Shown here: piece by piece, positions 35,859 through 42,098 of the stretch | Layout: each line of letters begins with the position of its first letter | How positions within the stretch are numbered: position 1 is the first letter of the stretch | Assembly: GCF_003574675.1 (NCBI RefSeq) | Contig: NZ_QOAZ01000029.1 | Span: forward strand, 1 to 42,098 | Length of the DNA: 42,098 nucleotides | From: Azohydromonas sediminis | Lineage (GTDB): Bacteria; Pseudomonadota; Gammaproteobacteria; Burkholderiales; Burkholderiaceae_C | Direction of reading: 5' to 3' | The notes under the pieces: model-generated | What the model was told of the DNA's origin: nothing | The model's input: only the letters and a program-made list of their open reading frames with translations | Databases searched by the model: none | Program-made: the position numbers and the translations under genes

Positions 35859-35897
35859 GTGACACGCCCACGTCGAGCCCGTGACGCGACCGTGACG
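35859..35897 (-). promoter_or_regulatory. Pho-box-like 11-bp phased repeats
   Basis: Read on the minus strand, half-sites CGTCAC, CGTCAC, a degenerate CGACGT and TGTCAC fall at 11-bp steps, resembling the PhoB consensus of TGTCAT-like heptamers repeated every 11 bp. The last half-site ends 10 bp before GAGCAT (35843-35848), the usual distance of a Pho box from a -10. Suggestive only; the half-sites are imperfect. Confidence 0.35.
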
Positions 35898-35980
35898 TGT
35901 GGCGCCGGCGCGACCCGCATGCCCCGACCCGCGCCACGTCGTCAAGCGGCCGCTGCGGATCCGGCTTCGCCGCTGCGCCG

Positions 35981-36080
35981 GCGGGCCTTGCAGGCCCCGC
36001 CGGGCCTTGCGGCCCGGCCCCTCGCCAGGCACCGAACGTCCACTGAACCTTCGGTGTCCGGGCTCGGCCGCCTCGAGGGG
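35981..36080. repeat. Interspersed ~100-bp repeat, copy 2
   Basis: Same element as at 32172-32271, with five substitutions over 100 bases. It ends 31 bp before the polA stop codon (copy 1 ends 30 bp before the sixA stop) and has the same orientation relative to the gene. The three dyads are kept: CGGGCC-TTG-CGGCCCG, CACCGAA with TTCGGTG, and a slightly altered CCTCGAGG. It lies between polA and the LpxH-like gene. Confidence 0.85.
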
Positions 36081-36111
36081 GAGCACCGCAGGCGCTGCAG
36101 GGGTGGCCCCT

Positions 36112-38844
36112 TCAGTGCGCCTGGTCCCAGTTCGCCCCGACGCCGACTTCGGCCAGCAGCGGCACCTTCAGCTGCGCGACGCCGGCCATCAGCCGCGGCA
36201 CCTCGGCGCGCGCCCAGTCGAGCTCGGCATCGGGCACCTCGAACACCAGCTCGTCGTGCACCTGCATGATCATCCGCGTGGCCCTGCCTTCGCGGTCGAT
36301 CGCGCCCTGCACCGCGATCATCGCGAGCTTGATCAGGTCGGCTGCGGTGCCCTGCATCGGCGCGTTGATCGCCTGCCGCTCGGCCGCGGCGCGCCGCGGG
36401 CCGCTGCCGCCCTTGATCTCGGGCAGCCACACGCGGCGGCCGAACAGCGTCTCGACGTAGCCCTGCTCGGCCGCGCGCTGGCGCGTCTCGTCCATGTAGC
36501 GCTTGACGCCGGCGAAGCGCTGGAAGTAGCGGTCGATGTAGTCCTTGGCCGCCTTGGTCTCGATGCCGAGGTTGCTCGCCAGCCCGAACGCGCCCATGCC
36601 GTAGATCAGGCCGAAGTTGATGACCTTCGCGTAGCGGCGCTGCTCGGCGCTCACGGCCTCCAGCGGCACGCCGAACACTTCGGCGGCGGTCGCGCGGTGC
36701 ACGTCGAGCCCCTGCTCGAACGCGCGCAGCAGGCCGGGGTCGTCGCTGATGTGCGCCATGATGCGCAGCTCGATCTGCGAGTAGTCGGCGCTCAGGATCA
36801 CGTGCCCCGGCGGCGCGACGAAGGCCTCGCGGATGCGCCGCCCCTCGGGCGTGCGGATCGGGATGTTCTGCAGGTTCGGCTCGTTGCTCGCGAGCCGCCC
36901 GGTCACCGCGACCGCCTGCGCGTAGCTCGTGTGCACGCGGCCGGTGGCCGGGTCGACCATCTGCGGCAGCTTGTCGGTGTAGGTGCCCTTGAGCTTCGCG
37001 AGGCTGCGGTGCTCGAGGATCTTGGCCGGCAGCGGGTAGTCGGCGGCGAGTTCGGTCAGCACGTCCTCGTCGGTCGAGGGCGCGCCGCTGGCGGTGCGCT
37101 TCTTGACCGGCAGGCCGAGCTTGCTGAACAGCACGTCGCCGATCTGCTTCGGGCTGCCGAGGTTGAACGGCTGGCCGGCCAGCGCGTGCGCCTCGCGCTC
37201 GAGCGCGACGAGGCGCTCGGCGAGCTCGCGACTCTGCTGCTCGAGCAGCCGCGTGTCGATCAGCACGCCGTGGCGCTCGATGCGCGCGAGGATCGCGCTC
37301 ACCGGCAGCTCGATGTCCTGGTACACGTAGCGCAGCCCCGGCTCGGCCTGCAGGCGCGGCCACAGCACCTGGTGCACGTGCAGCGCCATCTCGCTGTCCT
37401 CGCCCGAGTACTCGGTCGCGCGCTGCACGTCGACCTGCGAGAACGGGATCTGGTTCGCGCCCTTGCCGCACAGGTCCTCGTAGCTCAGTCCCTTGCGGTG
37501 CAGGTGGCGCTCGGCGAGCTTTTCGAGGCTGTGCGCGAGGTGGGCTTCGAGCACGTAGCTCTCGAGCAGCGTGTCGTGCGCGATGCCCGCGAGCGCGATG
37601 CCGTGGTTCGCGAACACGTGCGTGTCGTACTTCAGGTGCTGGCCCATCTTCGGTGCGCGCGCGTCCTCGAGCCAGGGCTTCAGGCGCGCGAGCACGTCGG
37701 CCAGCGGCAGCTGCACCGGCGCGTCGGCGTAGTCGTGCGCGAGCGGCACGTACGCCGCCTCGCCCGGCTGCACCGCGAAGCTGATGCCGACGATGCGCGC
37801 GCGCATCGGATCGAGCGAGTCGGTCTCGGTGTCGAGCGCGACGAGCTCGGCCGCGGCGATGCGCTGCAGCCAGTGTTCGAGCCGCCCCCAGGTCAGCACC
37901 GTCTCGTAGTGCCGCGCCAGCGGCGCCGAGGCACCGGCCGCCGGCGACGGCGCCGCCGCGCGCGCGCCGCCGAGCGCCTGCTCGAGCTCGCGCTTCCAGG
38001 TGCGAAAGCCATAGCGGTTGTAGAAGTCGAGCAGGCCCTCGCGGTCGACGTCGCGCAGCGCGAGCGCGTCGAGCGACGGCCACCCGGGCACGGCGGCCGA
38101 CAGGTCGCAGTCGGTGGCCACCGTCACGAGGCGGCGCGCCTGCGGCAGCCAGTCGAGCGCCTTCTTCAGGTTCTCGCCGGCGGCGCCCTTGATCGTGCCG
38201 GCGGCGGCGATCACGCCGTCGAGCGAGCCGTGCTCGGCGATCCACTTGGCCGCCGTCTTCGGGCCGACCTTCTCGACGCCGGGCACGTTGTCGACCGCGT
38301 CGCCGACCAGCGTCAGGTAGTCGACGATGCGCTCGGGCGGCACGCCGAACTTGGCCTTGACGCCTTCGACGTCGAGCGTCTCGTTGGTCATCGTGTTGAC
38401 GAGCGTGACCTGCGGCGTCACGAGCTGCGCGAGGTCCTTGTCGCCGGTCGAGATCACGACGCGGTGGCCCGTCTCGGCGGCACGCCGCGCCAGGGTGCCG
38501 ATCGTGTCGTCGGCCTCGATGCCCGACACCTCGAGGACCGGCCAGCCGAGCAGGCGCACGACTTCGTGGATCGGCCCGATCTGCCGCGCCAGCGCCTCTG
38601 GCATCGGCGCGCGGTGCGCCTTGTACTCGGGGTACAGCGCGTCGCGGAACGTCGGGCCCTTGGCGTCGAAGACGCACGCGGCGTGCGCGGCCGGGATCTG
38701 CTCGCGCAGGCGCCTGAGCATCGCGATGAAGCCGTGGATCGCACCGGTCGGAAACCCGTCGGGCGCGGTCAGGTTCGGCATCGCGTGGTACGCGCGATAG
38801 AGGTAGCTCGAGCCGTCGACCAGCAGCAGCGTGTCTTGCGTCAT
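36112..38844 (-). CDS. polA: DNA polymerase I
   Basis: A 910-residue replication/repair polymerase with all three parts. The N-terminal 5'-3' nuclease (to about residue 290) has LLLVDGSSYLYRAYHAMPN and EADDTIGTLARRA. The 3'-5' proofreading domain keeps D338 and E340 (LDTETDS), so it should be active. The polymerase domain ends the protein, with ILSADYSQIELRIMAHIS (motif A), RYAKVINFGLIYGMGAFGLA (motif B) and MQVHDELVFEV (motif C). The ATG at 38844 begins MTQDTLLLVDGSS. No Shine-Dalgarno; TACCAT lies 6 nt upstream. A repeat element lies just past its stop. Confidence 0.98.
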   Translation of the reverse strand: MTQDTLLLVDGSSYLYRAYHAMPNLTAPDGFPTGAIHGFIAMLRRLREQIPAAHAACVFDAKGPTFRDALYPEYKAHRAPMPEALARQIGPIHEVVRLLGWPVLEVSGIEADDTIGTLARRAAETGHRVVISTGDKDLAQLVTPQVTLVNTMTNETLDVEGVKAKFGVPPERIVDYLTLVGDAVDNVPGVEKVGPKTAAKWIAEHGSLDGVIAAAGTIKGAAGENLKKALDWLPQARRLVTVATDCDLSAAVPGWPSLDALALRDVDREGLLDFYNRYGFRTWKRELEQALGGARAAAPSPAAGASAPLARHYETVLTWGRLEHWLQRIAAAELVALDTETDSLDPMRARIVGISFAVQPGEAAYVPLAHDYADAPVQLPLADVLARLKPWLEDARAPKMGQHLKYDTHVFANHGIALAGIAHDTLLESYVLEAHLAHSLEKLAERHLHRKGLSYEDLCGKGANQIPFSQVDVQRATEYSGEDSEMALHVHQVLWPRLQAEPGLRYVYQDIELPVSAILARIERHGVLIDTRLLEQQSRELAERLVALEREAHALAGQPFNLGSPKQIGDVLFSKLGLPVKKRTASGAPSTDEDVLTELAADYPLPAKILEHRSLAKLKGTYTDKLPQMVDPATGRVHTSYAQAVAVTGRLASNEPNLQNIPIRTPEGRRIREAFVAPPGHVILSADYSQIELRIMAHISDDPGLLRAFEQGLDVHRATAAEVFGVPLEAVSAEQRRYAKVINFGLIYGMGAFGLASNLGIETKAAKDYIDRYFQRFAGVKRYMDETRQRAAEQGYVETLFGRRVWLPEIKGGSGPRRAAAERQAINAPMQGTAADLIKLAMIAVQGAIDREGRATRMIMQVHDELVFEVPDAELDWARAEVPRLMAGVAQLKVPLLAEVGVGANWDQAH

Positions 38845-38850
38845 GCCGGC

Positions 38851-38856
38851 ATGGTA
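38851..38856 (-). promoter_or_regulatory. -10 element, predicted leaderless start (polA)
   Basis: Read on the minus strand TACCAT (four of six) ends 6 nt before the polA ATG at 38844. The gap GCCGGC has no Shine-Dalgarno. Confidence 0.4.
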
Positions 38857-38881
38857 CGGCCGCCGCTGTGGGCCGCGCCGA

Positions 38882-38887
38882 TAGAAT
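38882..38887 (+). promoter_or_regulatory. -10 element, predicted leaderless start (DUF2782)
   Basis: TAGAAT (five of six) ends 7 nt before the ATG at 38895. The gap CGCGCGC has no Shine-Dalgarno. It drives the DUF2782-thrB-BPSS1780 operon, back to back with the polA promoter within 50 bp. Confidence 0.5.
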
Positions 38888-38894
38888 CGCGCGC

Positions 38895-39212
38895 ATGCTC
38901 CGCCGCTGCGCCGCCCTCTTCGCGCTGTCGTGCGCCGCCGGTGCGGTGCACGCGGCCACGCCGGCGGCCGCGGCGTCGCTCTCACCGGTGCCCGAGCCGC
39001 AGGTGCGCACGACCGTGATCGAGGACGACGCCGTGCGCGTCGAGGAACTGCGCGTGCGCGGCGAGGTGCGCCAGATCACGGTGCACACCAAGGGCGAGCG
39101 CGGCGGCACGTACCACGTCGTGCCGGCCGACGGCGCGCGCGACATGAGCCCGGGCCCCGCGTCGGGCCGCGGCGCGGCCGGCCAGCGCGTGTGGACGATC
39201 CTGCGCTTCTGA
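38895..39212 (+). CDS. DUF2782 family small exported protein
   Basis: A 105-residue protein with a signal peptide (about residues 1-20, ending GAVHAA) and a short mature part: VPEPQVRTTVIEDDAVRVEELRVRGEVRQITV, HTKGERGGTYHVVPAD and a terminal RVWTILRF. This matches DUF2782, a periplasmic family of unknown function typically found beside polA and thrB in betaproteobacteria. The gene is divergent from polA with 50 bp between and is followed after 1 bp by thrB, so it leads that operon. No Shine-Dalgarno. Confidence 0.9.
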   Translation: MLRRCAALFALSCAAGAVHAATPAAAASLSPVPEPQVRTTVIEDDAVRVEELRVRGEVRQITVHTKGERGGTYHVVPADGARDMSPGPASGRGAAGQRVWTILRF

Positions 39213-39213
39213 G

Positions 39214-40188
39214 ATGGCCGTCTTCACCGAGGTCTCGCTCGACGAGGCACGCGCCTTCGTCGCACGCCTGAACGTCGGCACGCTGACGGCGCTGCGCGGC
39301 ATCACGGCCGGCATCGAGAACACCAACTACTTCGTCACCACCGACCGCGGCGAGTGGGTGCTGACGATCTTCGAACGGCTGACGTTCGAGCAGCTGCCGT
39401 TCTACCTACACCTGATGAAGCATCTGGCGCGCAAGGGCATCCCAGTGCCCGAGCCGCGCGCCGACGCCAACGGCGAGATCCTGCACACGCTCAAAGGCAA
39501 GCCGGCGGCACTCGTCGACAAGCTCGCCGGCCGCCACCAGCTCGCGCCCGACGACCACCACTGCGCGCAGGTCGGCGAGATGCTCGCGCGCATGCACCTG
39601 GCCGGGCTCGACTACCCGCGCCACCAGCCCAACCTGCGCGGGCTGGCGTGGTGGACCGAGACGGTGCCGGTCGTGCTGCCGTTCGTCGACGCCGCACAGC
39701 GCGAGTTGCTGACCAGCGAACTCGCGTTCCAGCAGGAGCTGGCCGCGTCGGCGGCCTATGCGGCGCTGCCGCGCGGGCCGATCCACGCCGACCTGTTTCG
39801 CGACAACGTGATGTTCGACGGCCTGCCCGGCCGCGAGCGGCTCACCGGTTTCTTCGACTTCTATTTCGCCGGCATCGACACCTTCCTGTTCGACCTCGCG
39901 GTGTGCCTGAACGACTGGTGCGTCGACCTCGACAGCGGCCGTGGCGTCGACACACGTGCCGCCGTGTTCGTCGCCGCGTACGAGCGCGTGCGCCCACTCA
40001 CCGGCGGCGAGCGGCGCCTGCTGCCGGCGCTGCTGCGGGCGGCGGCGTTGCGCTTCTGGCTGTCGCGGCTGTGGGACCTGTACCTGCCGCGCGACGCGAG
40101 CCTGCTCAAGCCGCACGACCCGACACACTTCGAGCGCGTGCTGCGCGAGCGCATTGCCACGCCGTGGCACCCGCCGCCGGCCGAATAG
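39214..40188 (+). CDS. thrB: Homoserine kinase (aminoglycoside-kinase fold)
   Basis: A 324-residue kinase that phosphorylates homoserine to O-phosphohomoserine on the way to threonine. It belongs to the second type of homoserine kinase, with the aminoglycoside phosphotransferase (APH) fold rather than the GHMP fold of E. coli ThrB. Visible are FTEVSLDEARAFVARLNVG, ITAGIENTNYFVTT, the lysine-containing FERLTFEQ region and catalytic loop GPIHADLFRDNVMFDG followed by GFFDFYFAGIDTFLFDLAV. Length is normal. It begins 1 bp after the DUF2782 stop. Confidence 0.95.
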   Translation: MAVFTEVSLDEARAFVARLNVGTLTALRGITAGIENTNYFVTTDRGEWVLTIFERLTFEQLPFYLHLMKHLARKGIPVPEPRADANGEILHTLKGKPAALVDKLAGRHQLAPDDHHCAQVGEMLARMHLAGLDYPRHQPNLRGLAWWTETVPVVLPFVDAAQRELLTSELAFQQELAASAAYAALPRGPIHADLFRDNVMFDGLPGRERLTGFFDFYFAGIDTFLFDLAVCLNDWCVDLDSGRGVDTRAAVFVAAYERVRPLTGGERRLLPALLRAAALRFWLSRLWDLYLPRDASLLKPHDPTHFERVLRERIATPWHPPPAE

Positions 40189-40195
40189 CCGCACG

Positions 40196-41008
40196 ATGGC
40201 GCTGCGCCTGCACACCGTCGCCGCGCGCCAGGGCCTGGCGTGGCTGCGCGCGGCCTTTGCCACCTACGCGAAGCGCCCGCTCGGGCTGACGATGCTGTTC
40301 GTCGTCTTCCTGTTCAGCGCGATCCTCGTGCTCGCGCTGCCCTACGTCGGCCAGATCGTCGTGATGGGTGCGCTGCCGCTGCTGTCGCTGGGCTACATGA
40401 TCGCCGCGCGCGCCGTGCTCGGCGGCGGCACGGCGCAGCCGGGCCATCTGGTCGAGGGCTTGCGCGGCGAACCGCGTCGGCGCGCGGCGCTGCTGCAGCT
40501 GTGCGCCGTCTACGCGCTGGCCACCGTCGTGATCCTGCTGCTCGCCGATGCCGTCGACGGCGGGCGCTTCGAGCGCGTGCAACTGCTGCTGGCCACGCCC
40601 GAGCGTACGCCCAGCGAGAACGCCGAACTCGACGCGCTGCTGGCCGACGACCGGCTGACCTGGGGCCTCGTCGTGCGCTTCGGCCTGGCGGCGCTGCTGG
40701 CGATCCCGTTCTGGCACGCGCCGGCGCTCGTGCACTGGGGTGGGCAGGGCGTGCTGCAGTCGCTGTTCTCGAGCACGCTGGCGATGTGGCGCAACCGCGC
40801 CGCGATGACGGTGTACGTCGTCGCGTGGGTCGGCATGATCGCGCTGTTCAGCGTCGCCGTCGGCGCGCTGTTCGGGCTGCTCGGCACGCGCCAGCTCGCC
40901 GGCCTCGTCGCACTGCCGGCCGGGTTGATGTTCACCTGCGTGTTCTATGTGTCGCTGTACTTCACGTTCGTCGACGTCTTCGGCGAACCCGAGGCGCCGG
41001 CCGCCTGA
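40196..41008 (+). CDS. BPSS1780-like membrane protein
   Basis: A 270-residue integral membrane protein with about six helices in two halves (LTMLFVVFLFSAILVLALPYVGQIVVMGALPLL opens it in part, and VYVVAWVGMIALFSVAVGALFGLLG closes it). It resembles the BPSS1780 family of Burkholderiales membrane proteins, which has no assigned function; the first segment AARQGLAWLRAAFATYAKRPLG is typical. It follows thrB after 7 bp and is the last gene of the operon; a GC-rich hairpin follows. Confidence 0.83.
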   Translation: MALRLHTVAARQGLAWLRAAFATYAKRPLGLTMLFVVFLFSAILVLALPYVGQIVVMGALPLLSLGYMIAARAVLGGGTAQPGHLVEGLRGEPRRRAALLQLCAVYALATVVILLLADAVDGGRFERVQLLLATPERTPSENAELDALLADDRLTWGLVVRFGLAALLAIPFWHAPALVHWGGQGVLQSLFSSTLAMWRNRAAMTVYVVAWVGMIALFSVAVGALFGLLGTRQLAGLVALPAGLMFTCVFYVSLYFTFVDVFGEPEAPAA

Positions 41009-41015
41009 ATGACAA

Positions 41016-41035
41016 GGGCCCGCCGAAGCGGGCCC
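41016..41035. terminator. GC-rich hairpin between convergent genes
   Basis: GGGCCCGC (41016-41023), CGAA loop, GCGGGCCC (41028-41035): an 8-bp perfect stem with a tetraloop 7 bp past the BPSS1780-like stop. No T-run follows on the plus strand; on the minus strand it leads to TTGTCATT. It likely ends transcription from both sides. Confidence 0.65.
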
Positions 41036-41063
41036 GCGAAAGACGCTACTGGGGCGGCAGCGC

Positions 41064-42098
41064 TCAGGTGCCGACGCGGCGGCCGTCGTTCTTGTAGATC
41101 ATCACCGTGGCCGAACGCGGGCGCGCATTGGCACCACCCACGCCGTAGCCCGCGTTGCCCGGCCAGTGGCTGGTGTACTTGCTCGGGTCGGCGATGTCGG
41201 CCGCCGACGTGTCCTCGCCAGGATGCTGCACGTTGATGAAGATGAACTTCCCGTCGGGTGTTTCGGCCAGACCCGTGATCTCCTGGTCCTTCGGCCCGAC
41301 GAGGAAGCGCTTGAGCGTCGTCGCGGTGGGCTTCTTGCCCATGCGCGTCGTCACGGTCGTGCTGCCGTAGTCGAGCGTGACCTGTCCGCCGTCGCCGACG
41401 GCACCGGGCACCGCTGCGAGCATCATGCAGTTCGACTCGTCGGCCAGCGCGCCGTCGTCGGTCTGGATCCAGCACAGGCCGGTGCTCTTCGTGAATACGA
41501 GGCCGTCCGGGCTCGAGAAATCCTGGTCGTCGGTCAGGCCCGAGAGGTTGACCAGTACCGACGACGCATCGGACTCGGCGCCGAACAGGAAGATGTCCCA
41601 GGTGAACGTGGTGTCGGCCGGGTCGGCATCCTTGATGCGCACGATGTGGCCGTTGACGTTGCCCGACTGCACCGTCGTGCCGCCGCGCACGTCGCTGTAG
41701 GCACGCGGGTTGGCGGCGTTCGGCGCGACCTGCGAGCCGGTCGGGTTCAGCCGGCGGTTGCTGTTGTTCGTGAGCGTGATGTAGAGCTCGCCGTTGGACG
41801 GGTTCAGGTTGCCCCACTCCGGACGGTCCATCTTGGTCGCGCCAGCGGCGTCGGCGGCGATGCGCGCGTGGATCAGCACATCGCCCTCATCGGCGAAGGT
41901 ATAGGTCGTGTAGCCGGCGACGGCCGGGTTGGCCAGACTCAGAGCCTGTGAAGCTTTCGCTTCGAGGGGATCGAGGGCGCAGTCCGAAGTAACGAAGCGG
42001 TTGACGAAGCCGCAGGCGCCAGCGGTACGTTCGGCGAGCTGCCGGGCACGAGTAAGGATCCGATTTGCGGGTCTACCCTGAGCTTTTCGGTCTTCATA
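41064..42098 (-). CDS. PhoX-family (DUF839) protein, C-terminal part
   Basis: The frame stays open to the window edge, so the N-terminus is missing. Up to about 41943 it reads as the C-terminal half of a PhoX-family protein: GATKMDRPEWGNLNPSNGELYITLTNN (in part), DQDFSSPDGLVF, GPKDQEITGLAETPDGKFIFINVQHPGED and ARPRSATVMIYKNDG at the end. PhoX enzymes are large, Tat-exported, Ca/Fe-dependent alkaline phosphatases of the periplasm; the group also holds uncharacterised relatives. Upstream of about 41944 the translated sequence no longer resembles the family and base composition changes (see 41944-42098), so the gene may be interrupted. Phosphate-acquisition context fits the nearby polyphosphate genes. 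Confidence 0.82.
   Translation of the reverse strand, partial: YEDRKAQGRPANRILTRARQLAERTAGACGFVNRFVTSDCALDPLEAKASQALSLANPAVAGYTTYTFADEGDVLIHARIAADAAGATKMDRPEWGNLNPSNGELYITLTNNSNRRLNPTGSQVAPNAANPRAYSDVRGGTTVQSGNVNGHIVRIKDADPADTTFTWDIFLFGAESDASSVLVNLSGLTDDQDFSSPDGLVFTKSTGLCWIQTDDGALADESNCMMLAAVPGAVGDGGQVTLDYGSTTVTTRMGKKPTATTLKRFLVGPKDQEITGLAETPDGKFIFINVQHPGEDTSAADIADPSKYTSHWPGNAGYGVGGANARPRSATVMIYKNDGRRVGT
41944..42098. other. Compositionally distinct segment at window edge
   Basis: These bases are clearly poorer in G+C than the rest, and in the PhoX frame roughly 40% of third positions are A or T, against almost none elsewhere. The PhoX-like homology stops here (after ANPAVAGYTTYTF read inward). 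A hairpin GAAGC-TTTC-GCTTC is at 41950-41963. A second short frame is open on the minus strand but matches nothing I know. It could be the end of an inserted element, an unusual N-terminal part, or an assembly edge. Confidence 0.5.

Noticed and set aside
41951-42098. Short minus-strand frame beginning MKTEKLRVDPQIG near the window edge
   Set aside because: It is only about 50 codons, has no ribosome site and matches no family I know; it also overlaps the open PhoX frame. Kept only as part of the composition-shift observation.

Overview
The window is a very G+C-rich stretch with near-universal G/C at codon third positions. Its gene content points to a betaproteobacterium of the order Burkholderiales, probably near the Rubrivivax/Leptothrix/Methylibium group. 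This rests on family signatures (DUF3149, DUF2782, a BPSS1780-like membrane protein, FolE2, the xseB-ispA-dxs block beside a Rieske oxygenase, polA beside DUF2782-thrB) and not on any marker phylogeny. About 41 protein genes are packed on both strands. I see no rRNA, tRNA, CRISPR array, complete transposon or prophage.

Layout. 0-3.6 kb: small DUF3149 membrane protein, GDCCVxC zinc-ribbon protein, a divergent lipid pair (CDP-alcohol phosphatidyltransferase and a CDP-archaeol-synthase-like CTP transferase), a metallophosphoesterase and YjbQ. 3.6-9.1 kb: antiporter plus YbdK ligase with overlapping ends, DUF502, a small unknown gene, and an overlapping pair of MesD-type core methionine synthase and 2OG-Fe dioxygenase. 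9.3-16.2 kb: a five-PAS hybrid histidine kinase, an NSS transporter, YaeQ, a small GNAT and argG. 16.2-20.3 kb: an unknown lipoprotein, a LuxR-type regulator behind murB, YajQ and a retropepsin-like protease. 20.3-24.3 kb: xseB-ispA-dxs (isoprenoid precursors) then folE2 (folate/queuosine precursor). 24.5-28.1 kb: Rieske oxygenase, DMT exporter, sulfurtransferase and a universal stress protein behind an FNR-type box. 28.1-36 kb: ZIP transporter, Tat-exported dienelactone hydrolase, and a polyphosphate neighbourhood (ppx, marC, sixA, ppk1, an LpxH-like phosphoesterase with Pho-box-like repeats). 36-41 kb: polA divergent from DUF2782-thrB-BPSS1780. The last kilobase is the C-terminal part of a PhoX-family protein whose upstream part changes composition and is cut by the window edge.

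Most notable. (1) Several genes (ppk1, ppx, polA, DUF2782, NSS, DMT and perhaps more) have a sigma-70-like -10 hexamer ending 6-7 nt before the ATG and no Shine-Dalgarno sequence, so they are predicted leaderless mRNAs. Genes with a clear Shine-Dalgarno have the -10 farther upstream. (2) A ~100-bp, ~95% identical repeat with three dyads sits just past the stop codons of sixA and polA in the same orientation. (3) A MesD-type methionine synthase overlaps a PF10014 dioxygenase and is not next to its known partner DUF1852. (4) A bacterial CarS-like gene is paired with a CDP-alcohol phosphatidyltransferase. (5) A 14-bp perfect stem contains both stop codons of two convergent genes. I did not find an obviously unprecedented multi-gene system; items 1-4 are the best candidates for something under-described.
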